Position numbers and translations under genes: made by a program. 64,000 bases of DNA. It comes from Carya illinoinensis. Lineage: Eukaryota; Streptophyta; Magnoliopsida; Fagales; Juglandaceae. The first letter of the stretch is position 1. Each line of letters begins with the position of its first letter. Below, piece by piece: positions 1-10,867 of the stretch. Below the pieces are notes generated by a model. The model worked only from the letters and a program-made list of their open reading frames with translations. It did no database searches and was not told the DNA's origin. The DNA is taken from the NCBI RefSeq assembly GCF_018687715.1, contig NC_056758.1, positions 34,691,467-34,755,466 on the forward strand, written 5' to 3'.

Positions 1-204
1 AAACAATTAATCTATCAAAAACCTAAATCTAAACGGTAAAATGCTTTAAAAATGAAAAATACCGGTTGTTAGAGGTAGGGGCTTCGAGTGGGCACTGTTG
101 ACGGCGGCGAAGACGGCGTTCAACGGCGGAGATCGACGGTTTGGAGGCTTTTTCACGGAGGAAATGCGTGAAAATGACGTCGGGATGGGCTTATATATGC
201 AGTA

Positions 205-1692
205 CCGTTCGAACGGTACGTTATACCGTTCGAACGAATTAACTAAATATTGATTGCCATCCCTAATTAATCGGTTTTCAAATATTTAAATGCAATATTC
301 CGTATTAATTATATTAAATATAATAATTAATTCAATTATAATATATTTTAATTGTTAAAAATATTAAATGCAATATATTTAATGCACTTATATATTATTA
401 AACACTATGTATTATATATATAATTTTTTGGCAATTTATAGTATATATTATATTATATTTAATTAAAATATATTATACTATTGAATATTATATAGTATAT
501 AGTATAAGTTATATTATATAGTATAATTAATATAATATAGACTACTATATACATGAAGCCATGTTCATGTATTTATATAACATATATATTATATGTGATA
601 TTAACTAGTACCACATATATATATACTAGTATAGATGACACTATATATATTAATAGTAGATATTCTATTATTAAATATCTACTATTAATATTATAGAAAT
701 AAACATTATATATATGCATGTGATACATATAACCCTATGCTATGATACCATATATATGTTATATATAATAGGTTAATATATGTAGTACTTGTTGATTATA
801 TTAGATGTAATATGATATTTTATACTATATATGTTACTAAACTATATAATATATGTTTGATTATATATTATATAGTTATATTACTATGGCTCTAAACTAT
901 AGTATATTTAGAAATTATTATATTTAAAGGTATAGTGCAAAAAAAATACAATAAGCAACAATATAATTAAACGTTCGAACGGTTTACTATTGGCGTTCAA
1001 ACGTTTAATAGTACGTTCGAACGTTTATATTAACGTTCGAACGTTAAATTAGCGGGGGAAATTATTCCTGCTAATCGATTTGACGTTTGAACGGTATAAT
1101 ATAATCGTTCGAACGTTAATTATTAGCCTTCGAACGTATATTTTCACGTTCGAACGTCAAATCGGCGGGGGAAATTTTTCCCGCTAGTCGATTTGACGTT
1201 CGAACGTTCATTAAACAACCGTTCGAACGGCAATGTTCTGCATTTACACGACAGAACCTCACAATCTCGGACTCGTTTCAGTCGACCGAGCATCACTCCC
1301 ACGCTCATTTTGTTCCAACCAACGCCATTATTCTTCAATCTAGCCCTCAAATATTACAAACTCCTATCAATCTCTTATATTTTCGGATTAAGAGGTTGTT
1401 TTTACCGTTTGGTGAAGAGTTTTTACCGTTTGGAATTTTTGAAGCTTTATCTCTCCAAATCAGGTATTCTCCTTAAATTTGACCTCATTTTAGTTTTTAT
1501 ATAAGTGTTTTCGTTTGCTTACATGAGTTAGTCATATATTTTGCTATCTTTTGATGTAATATGGACTGTATTACTTGGGGTTTTCGGAGGTTGAAGACGA
1601 GTGATTTCTGGATGTAAACCGTTCGAACGGTACGTGTACCGTTCGAACGACTGTATAGGAGATCGAACGGTCACGAACACCGTTTGAACGAT
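205..1692. repeat. CACTA left subterminal TTCGAA motif array
   Basis: Copies of the near-palindrome CGTTCGAACG and one-base variants occur around 205-235, densely at 970-1230, and again at 1617-1690, in both orientations. Such short direct and inverted motifs are the known binding sites of the TNPA-type protein in En/Spm elements. That these particular sites are bound is inference. The stretch between about 242 and 960 is a very AT-rich TA-dinucleotide block without a gene. The short ORFs over 1144-1504 arise from the repeats and are not genes. Confidence 0.8.
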
Positions 1693-2370
1693 TTCTTGGG
1701 CAGTGTTAAAATAATTAACATTTTAAATGCAGGAGTGTAATTAAAAATTAAATATATATAATCTACATTTAATAATACTTAAATACTTAAAAGATTCAAA
1801 TAATCAAATGAGAATGAATTAAATTACAAATCATCTAAGATTTGTTACAAAACTTAATTATTTATGATGTTGAATTATTTGTTTGATACATGTTAAATAT
1901 TGGCATATCTTATATTGCTTGTTCATCAATATTAGCCTTAGACCCGTTCGAGAGTTATCAATCCGCCTTAATTGAAAGATTGATAACTCTTGAATTGTCC
2001 AGAGTGGACAGTTTGGAATTGTAAGATCATTCTCGCAAACTATCGAGCTATATCTGTTATACGTCCAGCATTAAGATTTTGGCAGATTTATCCCTTGTTC
2101 TCCGGATATGCAGTTTCGGTGATGTTGTATCGACGATGGATAAGTCGGTGCACACAACCAGACGAGCATATTTGGAGAACTATGGGGATATGCTGCCGAA
2201 ATTTTGTTGGGCGTGACAGATTATAGAGGATAGGTTTGCGACTATGATCTTACAGTTCCGAATGGGATAGGACCAACTACCCGGTGTAAGGTGGCATACT
2301 CCTTGATTGATACATGATACATGCTTGTTTGTTGATGCACACGTGCTTGTTTATAATGAAGATAGTCAGC
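1693..2370. other. CACTA 5' region upstream of transposase gene
   Basis: This AT-rich stretch between the subterminal motif array and the Tnp2 start holds no convincing ORF. It should contain the promoter and leader of the Tnp2-type gene. A short ORF at 1990-2226 has no recognisable similarity. Confidence 0.4.
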
Positions 2371-5300
2371 ATGGATAAGAGTTGGATGCGAGTTAGCGAT
2401 CGTTTGGGTCAGAATTACAACGTATATGCTGAAGGTGTTAAGAAATTCTTAGAGTTTGCATTGGGTACATGTGATAGTGATGGACGTATTAGATGCCCAT
2501 GTAATACATGTAGGAATTTGCGCTCTCATAAGATAGACTTGGTGAGAGAGCATCTGTTTGTAAAAGGTATTGACAAGGGTTATACTGATTGGGTCTTACA
2601 CGGGGAACCATATCCAACTTCATTCGATACTCCACATGAAGAAGAAGCTATCGATGAAGATGTACAACCAGATGTTGTTGGAGATGAGTATGATGAGGAT
2701 ATGGAAGAAATGTTAGGTGACATCGGTGCGGGAATGTTTATGAATGAAGGTGGCACGGACACATCAAGTTCAAATGATGGGGGTCATAATACTTTTGCAC
2801 GATTGTGGAATGAGTCACAACGTGAGCTATATCCAGGATGCAGAAGACACAGTAAGTTGTCATTTACCGTAAGACTGCTACACATAAAATCAATGTGCCG
2901 ATTATCAATTAAGGCTGTCAATATGTTACTCGAGTTGTTTAAGGAGGCACTGCCATCAGATAATACACTTCCTCGTAACTTCTATGAAGCAAAAAAATTG
3001 AAACGAGGACTTGGATTTGATTACAACGTAATACATGCATGTAAGAATGACTGCATATTATTTTGGCAAGAGAATGAGCAGTTGAACGAATGTCCCATAT
3101 GCCACGAGTCAAGATGGACATCTGACAAACAAAATGTGCCGCAAAAGGTAGTACGCCACTTTCCATTGACACCTAGATTACAACGATTATATATGTCACG
3201 TGCAACAGCTGCAGACATGATATGGCACTCATCAGCCAGAGTTAGAAACGATGATATTTTATCACATCCTGCTGACTCTCAGGTGTGGAAGGAATTTGAT
3301 AAGGAGCATACATGGTTTGCAGAAGAACCACGTAATGTGAGACTTGGGTTGGCAACAGATGGATTTAATCCGTTTGGGAACATGAGTACTAGTCACAGTA
3401 CTTGGCCAGTCGTACTTATGCCGTATAATCTACCACCGTGGAAGTGTATGAAAGATCCATATTTCATGATGAGTTTGCTCATTCCAGGTCCGAGATTGCC
3501 GGGAAATGATATAGACATACACTTACAGCCATTGATTGCAGAATTGAAAGATTTGTGGGAGAATGGGGTTGTCACATTTGATTCATCAACAGGCAAGTCG
3601 TTCAAGATGCATGCTGCGGTTTTATGGACAATAAATGATTTTCCAGCATATGGAAACTTGTCAGGTTGGAGTACTAAGGGGAAAATGGCATGTCCAACAT
3701 GTAACAAACATACTAAATCTGAATGGCTCACTTACGGGAGAAAATTATGTTTCATGGGTCATCGTCGATTTCTACCTGGTGATCATAGATGGCGGGGAAA
3801 TTCACAAATGTTTGATGGTACTGTTGAATGGGGCCAACCTCCACCATATTTGTCTGGTGAAGATTTACTTGCACAATTTGTAGATGTTGGTTGTAATGAA
3901 TTTGGTAAAAAACAACGAAAGAGAAAACGAGCTACTTCTGAGTTGAATTGGACTAAGAAGAGTATATTTTTCGATCTTCCATACTGGTCAAAGTTAAAAT
4001 TACGGCACAGTCTTGATGTTATGCATATTGAAAAAAATATATGCGAATCCGTATTGGGAACATTGATGTCAATTGAAGGAAAAACGAAGGATACATTAAA
4101 CTCAAGGAAGGATTTGAAGCGGTTGGGAATAAGACCGGAAATGCAGTTGCAAGAAAATGGTTCGTCCGTTTACATGCCGATTGGGTGGTATACATTGTCA
4201 AGGAATGAAAGGGCTACTTTTTGTGAGTGGATAATGAAAATTAAATTACCAGATGGTTATGCCTCGAATTTGACAAGGTGTGTGCGAACAAATGATTGGA
4301 AAATAACTGGGTTAAAAAGTCATGATTGTCATGTCCTTTTGCAGCGTATCTTGCCTATTGGTATACGTGGGTACTTGACTAGAGACGTGCGCGTGGCTTT
4401 GACTGAGTTGGGTTTATTTTTCAAAGACTTATGTGCACGGACATTAAATGTAGAAGCTTTGGATCGAATGGAACGGGAAATTCCCATCATATTGTGTAAG
4501 CTAGAAAGTATTTACCCACCGTCATTTTTCGATGTCATGGTTCACCTGGCCGTCCATTTGCCACGTGAGGCTCGACTTGCAGGACCAGTTCAGTATAGAT
4601 GGATGTATCCCATTGAACGATTTCTTGGGAAGTTGAAACGAACAGTTGGTAATAAAGCTCGCCCAGAAGGATCAATTGCAGAAGCATATATTGATGATGA
4701 GTGGCATACCTTCTGTTCCAAATATTTCCACGGAGTTGACACTAGGTTTGATCGGCCAGAAAGAAACTTTGACGTTGACAGAGCAAGACAACGAAATGTG
4801 TTTTCCGTGTTTTCCCAACAAGTACGTCCACTTGGTGCAGTGCGTGGTTATGACTTATGTGGAAGAGAGTTTGAGAAAGCTCAGTGGTACGTGCTGAACA
4901 ATTGCCCTGACATAGAGATTTACTTGAAGTAAGTATTAATCTTTTCTTAATTTAGTATTCGCTCATTTACTTTCGCAAAATTCTAATAATATAAAATACA
5001 TGTCGTAATCATCAATTTCAGTGATCATATTAACATGCTCAAGGAACTAGGAGTAAATGATATAGACCGGAAACATGAAGAGGAGTTTCCGAGATGGTTT
5101 GAACAACGGGTAATGACATTACATATGCGACACTTCATTCAATACAAATAGAAAATATTGATTGTTTTTTTTATTGATATAATAGACGTTTTACTTAATA
5201 TGTAGGTTGTACAAATGCATGCCAATAATCCAAACGATATATCAGATGAATTGTATGCATTAGCGCGTGGCCCATCGAGACGGGCTACAAGATATTCTGC

Positions 5301-5931
5301 ATGTATTTCTCGTGGTAGTAGGTATCACACAATAGATCGAGATCATTATAGGAAAACACAAAATAGTGGTGTCCTAGTTGAGGGAAGTCATGATGGAGAA
5401 AATATTGATTTCTATGGAGTGATTGTTGATATAATTGGAATGAAATATTTGGGGGAGCTTGCAGTGTATCTGTTTAAGTGTGATTGGTGGGATTTAAGCA
5501 ATCCTCGAACTGGAGTCCGTGATGATGAATATTTCTTGAGTATTAATACATCAAGAAAATGGTACGAGGATGATCCATTTATTTTAGCTTCTCAAGCATC
5601 TCAAGTATTCTACTTAGATGACCCGAAGTTGGGAACTCAATGGCGAGTAGTACAAAAATATGCTCCAAGAAATATATATGATGTTATCCCTCAGGCAGAA
5701 GGGCGAGATGAAGAAGAAGATGATGCCTCTACTCAAGAAGCATACCAAGAGAGTCAGCCCGTCTTTAATTTGTTTGTGGATTTGAGCCAGTATGAGATGA
5801 TTCCATTGAATAGAGAAGATATTGAGGCTGAAATTGTTGATGCGACACTTGAGCAAAGTGTTGATTCATCTGAACTATCTACAGAAGATGAGACTGAATT
5901 GTCAAATGATACTGATACAGATAGTGATTGA
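2371..5931 (+). CDS. CACTA Tnp2-type transposase (3 exons)
   Basis: The gene is modelled as exons 2371-4928, 5022-5109 and 5206-5931 (donor GTAAGT, acceptors TTTCAG and TGTAG), giving about 1123 residues with no stop. The start at MDKSWM is preferred over the upstream in-frame ATG at 2314 because family members begin there. The order of domains is: transposase-associated domain with a cysteine cluster (CPCNTC) in the first 80 residues; acidic linker; Tnp2/Transposase_21 core with a CPIC..SRW cysteine motif, the PRNVRLGLATDGFNPFGN block and GNDIDIHLQP; DUF4218 (RGYLTRDVRVAL to YRWMYPIERFLG); DUF4216 in exon 3; acidic tail. It should catalyse excision and insertion at the CACTA ends. Reading across both introns keeps family sequence (YLNDHINML and EQRVVQMHA at the joins), so splicing is well supported. 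Confidence 0.9.
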
Positions 5932-6005
5932 CGAATTATATTTTCACATTACGTGATGATGAGCACTATTTTACTTAATGAATATTGTATCAGTTTTTTG
6001 AAATT

Positions 6006-7511
6006 ATGCCTCCGAAGAGAAAGGAAGTGCGCAACCCATCTCCACCTGTTCCTAGCTCTCCTTCAGACTCACCATTAGAGATTGACTCTACAGAACAAGG
6101 TAAAATTCTAATAGTCATAAAAGTTATTAATTAAGATTATAATAGAAAATTGATTATAATGTTATATATCATGATGACTTCACAGTACAATCTCGTCAAG
6201 GTCGAGGCACTACGAGAGGCGTGACGTTGGAAAAATATCGTAAGGTGGGTAAGATCAAAGTTAACATTCTTGATGAACATACCGGAGGCGAAGGACAACC
6301 AGCAGCTTGGCTTGCATCGCATGTGGGTGCTCTTACACGAACTTATGCACCTTTGGCAACAAGTTCATGGAAGAAAGTCCCCCAAGATGTTAAGGACCTT
6401 ATCAAGAAGCGTTGTTTGGTAATGTTTAATAAATGAAATTTAATTGGACTTATAATTTTATTTTACTTTAAAGTTAGAATATTATAAATGATAATATTTT
6501 TGTCCAAACTTTTGTCTGTAAGGATGATTTCGAAATAAATTTTGGTCGGAGAGAGGAGCGTAAAACTGTGGAAGAGCTTATGAGTAATGCATTCCGCAAG
6601 TATAAGGCGAGGTGTCATGAGCATTATAATAAGTTTGAGAATAGTGAAGAAGCACGCCAACATCCTTTTCAAGATGTGCAACCTTCTGATTGGGAAAAAC
6701 TTTGTGACATGTTTGAGGATTCATCATATAAGGTATAATTAATTTAATTATTTTAGTCCTATTTTTAATTTCGCTTTCTAATATTTTCAATTCTTATGTA
6801 GGAGCGAAGTTCTATAAACAAAACAAATAGATCAAAATTGAAGATTACTCATCATGCAGGCTCAAGATCTTTCCACCGCCTCTCTAAAAAATTGGTATTG
6901 CTATTCTTTCATTTGTATATAGTTAACTGAATATATCAATCATAATGACTTTATATCTTAACAAATCTTTATTATAGCAAGATTCAGATGCCAATTATGA
7001 TCTGACAAAATTATATGCTGCATCACATACTAATCGTAATGGAGAGTGGAGTCATCCTGATGCCCGTGAAAATTATGTAAGTATTATAATTTGTTTTAAA
7101 TAAATATATTTGAATATTTATGATGATATTAACTCTTTATCTTATGTGTAGGATAAAATGGTTGCCCTGCGTGCTGAATCTGCGTCAGATCAAAATTCCT
7201 CAAATACAGATGTTGAGATTTTTACACAAGTTCTGGGTGAACGTTCAGGATATTTGAGGGGTTTGGGTCGCTGTGTAAAACCTTCTCCCTCTTCCTCTTC
7301 TTCCGGGTCTGCCTCTATAGCTCAAGAGAATGCGAATCGTAGAATTGAAGAATTGATTGCAAAACAACAAGAGTTAGAGGCTCAATTGGCGAGACAAGGA
7401 GACATGGAGATGCGCCTCAAACAACATGAAGAAGAACAAGCAGAGTTCAGGAGAGATATGCAACTCCAAATGCAACAGCTTATGCAACAGTACAGGCCTC
7501 CAACCAACTGA
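6006..7511 (+). CDS. TNPA/Transposase_24-type protein of CACTA element (6 exons)
   Basis: The gene is modelled as exons 6006-6099, 6186-6418, 6523-6732, 6802-6894, 6978-7076 and 7152-7511, which stay in frame and give about 362 residues. The N-terminus is basic and proline/serine-rich (MPPKRKEV). The middle matches the plant Ptta/En/Spm Transposase_24 family (WKKVPQDVKDLI, then an RRE..VEELMSNAFRKYK stretch and a NRNGEWSHPDARENY block). The C-terminus is a serine tract followed by a glutamine/glutamate coiled coil (about 315-360). It lies 75 bp after the Tnp2-type gene on the same strand. In En/Spm, the equivalent protein binds subterminal motifs and brings the ends together; that role here is inferred from the family. 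Confidence 0.85.
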
Positions 7512-7699
7512 TGGTTTTTTACGTCTAGCTTATGACATTATCTAATTATGTATGAACAATGCTAGTTTTATGGTTATTTATTTCTTCGCACTTATTATAA
7601 AACTTTTGTGAGTAATTAAACAGTTCTTAATTTATATTTTTCAAATAATATGGATGTCTATTTAGTTTTTTTATAATTATTGGTTTTAATAAAAATAAT

Positions 7700-8060
7700 A
7701 TCCGTTCGAACGACAAAGTCACGTTCGAACATTAATGGGCATGCCGTTCAAACGATAATGTAACGTTCAAACGTCAACTCGCAAACCGTTCGAACGATAC
7801 CAGATGCTCAAAAAACCGTTCAAACGCATGACATTACCATATCGTTCGAACGTTGATCATCACCGTTCGATCTCTTATACCGTTCGATCGTCTCATTTAA
7901 CGTTCGAACGTATTTCTACTGATCGTTTGAACGTATCTTGATAACCGTTCAAAACAAACATTGACGTTCGAACGGTATATGAGAAGCATTCGAACGCCAT
8001 TCTGGGACGAATTTTAACCGTGACAAAAAAAAGCATCGTTCGAACGGTATCGAACGGTCA
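7700..8060. repeat. CACTA right subterminal TTCGAA motif array
   Basis: About twenty copies or near-copies of the ACCGTTCGAACG-type motif occur in both orientations in 360 bp, the counterpart of the left array. The density is higher than on the left, where the motif is split into three clusters. CpG and TTCGAA content is much above the AT-rich surroundings. Confidence 0.85.
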
Positions 8061-8081
8061 CTTTCAAAATCGTTCCAAAAG

Positions 8082-8249
8082 ATATATTTTGGGACGAAAT
8101 TGTGTTTTTCGTCCCAATATATCTTCTGGGACAGTGATGTTGGGACGAGCTTGGGACGAAATTTTTTCGTCCCAAAAAATCTTTCGGAACGAAATCGATA
8201 TATTTTGGGACGAAAATTTTCGTCCCAAAATATGTTTTTTGTTGTAGTG
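8082..8249. repeat. CACTA right end: GGGACGAAA inverted repeats and terminal repeat
   Basis: Repeated TTTTGGGACGAAA and its complement TTTCGTCCCAAAA form at least three head-to-head pairs. The last one (about 8202-8233) is a near-perfect palindrome centred on AAAATTTT. It abuts the terminal repeat TTTTTTGTTGTAGTG, which ends at 8249. Confidence 0.8.
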
Positions 8250-8398
8250 GGTTACGTACGTCGCGTGTATACTTTACAAAAAAAAATTATTAAACCTAAT
8301 CCAAATTAATAGAAAAGTTATAGATCCGTGCTGCATGCATGTTAAAAAGGGAAAGTAAACCATTTTCATGCAAGTTTGGTCGGCAACCTCCTTAATAC
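8250..8398. repeat. Segment duplicated at 23926-24071
   Basis: From the base after the CACTA end, the sequence (GGTTACGT, then ATTAAACC, CATGCATGTTAAAAAGGGAA, TTGGTCGGCAACCTCCTTAATAC) matches 23926-24071 with small differences. Similarity stops at 8398. The remaining 62 bases to the Gypsy LTR have no visible match. Confidence 0.85.
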
Positions 8399-8460
8399 TC
8401 CAATTCCCATTATTATTATCATAAATAAAACTTTGAAGGAAATGTTCACACAATATGGTA

Positions 8461-8754
8461 TATCCTCCTCAAACCTTTAAAAATTACCTATATATATATA
8501 TAGGCTCGTTTGTTGCACATATATTTTTTAGGATTTATCAAAACTGATTAGGATTTTGAATAATCCTATCACTTCTTATTGTTTTTATACTTCCGTTAAA
8601 GGTGGCTCCATGCATGTTTCTTTTTGAACTCTTTTTAACCATCCCTTCTGATGTTCAGGCTCATGCTGGGCCTAAACTCTAGGCTTCTTGGTGTTTAATG
8701 TATTATGGGTTCTTTTATATGCTCCAGGGCCCTCCGGTTTGAATGGTCCTTCCA
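8461..8754 (-). repeat. LTR of Tat element (3' LTR in element orientation)
   Basis: This 294-bp block is similar to 17480-17771 from TATCCTCCTCAAACC to GGTCCTTCCA. The right-hand edge is not followed by a convincing polypurine tract in element orientation. The best candidate pyrimidine run on the plus strand is at about 8947-8960, so the true LTR may be longer and the other copy truncated. Confidence 0.75.
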
Positions 8755-9206
8755 GCTACCCCGCTAATTCTATTCGCCTTTGGCGGATGGAATTTATTTT
8801 TGACGAATTTTATTGCAGTGAAACTGCTGGGTGTGACTATATGGGCTTGGGTGCTTGTAAATCATGTAGACAGGGTCACGGGCCCAAACAACCCATGGTC
8901 TTTTTGTGTTTTTCTGGCCCGTTTCCCCCTCTGGCCGTTCTATGCCCTTTCCTTCCCCCCATGAAGATTTGGTTTACGAATAGCCGTAGATTTGACATCA
9001 TTTCCCGCTGTTGTGGCAGAGAAGATAGACAGTTTACTTGTGACGGTTAGTCTTCTTGGAAAGTTAGTTTTTCTTCCCATTTGGCTTTTCGCATTTCACT
9101 ACCCTTCAAAACTTCATTCATTTCTCTCTTACATTCTCTGTCTCTTCATTCTTTTCCCTATTACGTTCTCTGCCTTTTATTACTCTTTTCTTGCTATCTT
9201 TTCTCA

Positions 9207-10505
9207 ATGGCTTCTCATGTTGAAGGCGAGGTTTCTAAGAGCCCCTTCGCGATCCCGGAGGGCACAGTCTTTGCTGGGTACTGGTGGCGTTCATGCCTCC
9301 GAGAGAAAAATCTTCCCACGATTCGGGAGGACTATCGTATTCCTGAGACCGTCATCTTGGGCCTTCCTGAGCATGGGGTTTGTGATAGCGAGGGCTTTGC
9401 CCCTAGAGTGGCTATCACTATTTCTCACTTGCAGCACGGGTTGAGGCTCCCTTTCTGCCGCCCTCTCCGCAACATTTTGGATCTTCTCAACCTCGCTCCC
9501 TCTCAAATGCATCATTTCACGTTGAGGACATTCCTCTACGCCTGTATAGTGTTTTGCATGGCTTTGGAGCCTCTCGGGGACCCTTACCTTGATCAAACCA
9601 CTCGGGAGTTTTTGTACTTTTATGGCCTGAGGGAAGCTTCCAAGGGCAATGTCCTTGCCTTCCGTAGGAAAGATGATGGGCAGACGTTGGCCCGGTACGA
9701 GACTCGCTACTCCAACGCCAAGGCGTGGACCACTAGGTTCTTTTACATCTCCGGCCAAAATTGGGAATACCCTAATGCGGAAGAAGTTTTTCATGATTTC
9801 CCAATAATAACGATATGGCATCCTCTTCCCGATGAGAAGGATCTATGGCGTAAGATGCCAGCCCTGTCACGTCGTGAACTAGGTCGAATCACGGCAGTTG
9901 ATTTTTGGGCCAAAGCTAATCCAGAGGCCCTCTGGATTGACAATTTTCTGAACACCGTCCACATCGATCGGTTTTTGAAGTCTCCCAACTGGTCTTTTGT
10001 TCAAGGGCGCGACTTCATGATTATAGACACCATTCCTCCTCCCCTGTCGAAATTCACTGATAAAACCGCGAGGTCTGAACCCTATAAGCGGAAGAAGCAT
10101 TCGGGAGAGGAGGAAGAAGAGACTGCTGAGAAGAGGGAAAAAAGGAGCAAAAAGAAGAACGATGGAGAAAGGGAGGTGGCCGCCGAAAGGAGAGAGAATA
10201 GGACCAAGAAGAAAAATGAAGCGGGCGGTCACCAGACGAAAGTTCGCTCTAGAAGTCCCTATCCGCCTTCTTTTGCTCTACAGGAGATTCTGGCACCCTC
10301 AAGGGGTGCCCAAGACCTGATGCCTCAGGAAGGCACCCTTCTTTTGGGTCTTTGCAGCTGGTCGCCGCCGAGCCCCTATCGCCCCAACCGGAGGTCCTTG
10401 CAATATCTTCAGAGGAGGGCCACATCCAGGGCTCTACCTCGCCTAGTACCACTGGGCCCTCCTTGCCGCCGTCATCCCTATCGCCGCCACATTCCAACAG
10501 CCTGA
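9207..10505 (+). CDS. Antisense ORF of Tat element (gypsy-type transposon domain protein)
   Basis: This long ORF runs opposite to gag-pol. Translation probably begins at the MASHVEGEV methionine (9207); the upstream in-frame ATG at 9081 adds a hydrophobic, low-complexity 42 residues. The product of about 432 residues resembles the plant 'putative gypsy type transposon' domain (PF04195-like): a PRVAITISHLQHGLRLPF block, LNLAPSQMH, then KAWTTRFFYISGQNWEY. It is followed by a charged K/E/R tract (about residues 295-350) and a proline/serine-rich end. A second open frame at 10352-10903 could be its continuation after an intron or frameshift (a TTTGCAG acceptor lies just before it). The function of such ORFs is unknown; comparable antisense ORFs are known in Tat-group elements. 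Conservation of the frame while gag-pol is broken is notable. Confidence 0.65.
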   Translation: MASHVEGEVSKSPFAIPEGTVFAGYWWRSCLREKNLPTIREDYRIPETVILGLPEHGVCDSEGFAPRVAITISHLQHGLRLPFCRPLRNILDLLNLAPSQMHHFTLRTFLYACIVFCMALEPLGDPYLDQTTREFLYFYGLREASKGNVLAFRRKDDGQTLARYETRYSNAKAWTTRFFYISGQNWEYPNAEEVFHDFPIITIWHPLPDEKDLWRKMPALSRRELGRITAVDFWAKANPEALWIDNFLNTVHIDRFLKSPNWSFVQGRDFMIIDTIPPPLSKFTDKTARSEPYKRKKHSGEEEEETAEKREKRSKKKNDGEREVAAERRENRTKKKNEAGGHQTKVRSRSPYPPSFALQEILAPSRGAQDLMPQEGTLLLGLCSWSPPSPYRPNRRSLQYLQRRATSRALPRLVPLGPPCRRHPYRRHIPTA

Positions 10506-10867
10506 GGGACGTGGAGAGTCTAGCCGGCATGGCTCTTTTTGGCCTGTCTTCCTCCCCCCAGGCCGTGTCTGGGACACAACAGTCGGCCCCAACATCTGCT
10601 CCTGCCTTCGAGTTTCCAATGTTGGCGGGGCGGGCGAGTCAGTTTGGGTTAAGCGCCAGAGTGGTTGCGGCCCTCAATTTTGACTCAATCACTTCAGTGG
10701 GAGCTTGCTCGCCCCCTTCCACTAGTGCTGCCTCTGCAGAGGCAACCACTGTTTTGCCCCCCGGTGGCCATGGGGAAACGCTAGGTGCTTTTCTAGTGGA
10801 TGAGGTGGAAGGCGCCACAAGGGACGTCCCTCCACGCCCAAATGAGACAGGCACCACAAGGGAAACG

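Larger units (their letters stand above)
1..8249 (+). mobile_element. CACTA (En/Spm-type) DNA transposon, left end outside window
   Basis: The element is recognised by two genes typical of plant CACTA elements (a Tnp2-type transposase and a TNPA/Transposase_24-type protein), by arrays of a TTCGAA palindromic motif on both flanks, and by a right end reading TTTTTTGTTGTAGTG at 8235-8249, the complement of a CACTA terminal repeat. No matching CACTACAAC left terminus is visible, so the element probably starts before base 1. The bases after the end (GGT at 8250-8252) continue into a segment that also occurs at 23926-24071 without the transposon, which supports 8249 as the boundary. Both genes are open in my splice models, so the element may be recent and possibly autonomous. 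Transposition activity is inference. Confidence 0.9.

Noticed and set aside
1144..1504. Overlapping ORFs on both strands (68 and 103 residues)
   Set aside because: They arise from CGTTCGAACG repeats and low-complexity sequence; no family similarity.
2580..5856. Minus-strand ORFs inside the Tnp2-type gene
   Set aside because: They are shadows of the well-supported plus-strand transposase frame.
9291..10530. Minus-strand ORFs (176, 117 and 93 residues) opposite the antisense ORF
   Set aside because: The plus frame has recognisable family blocks; these do not.
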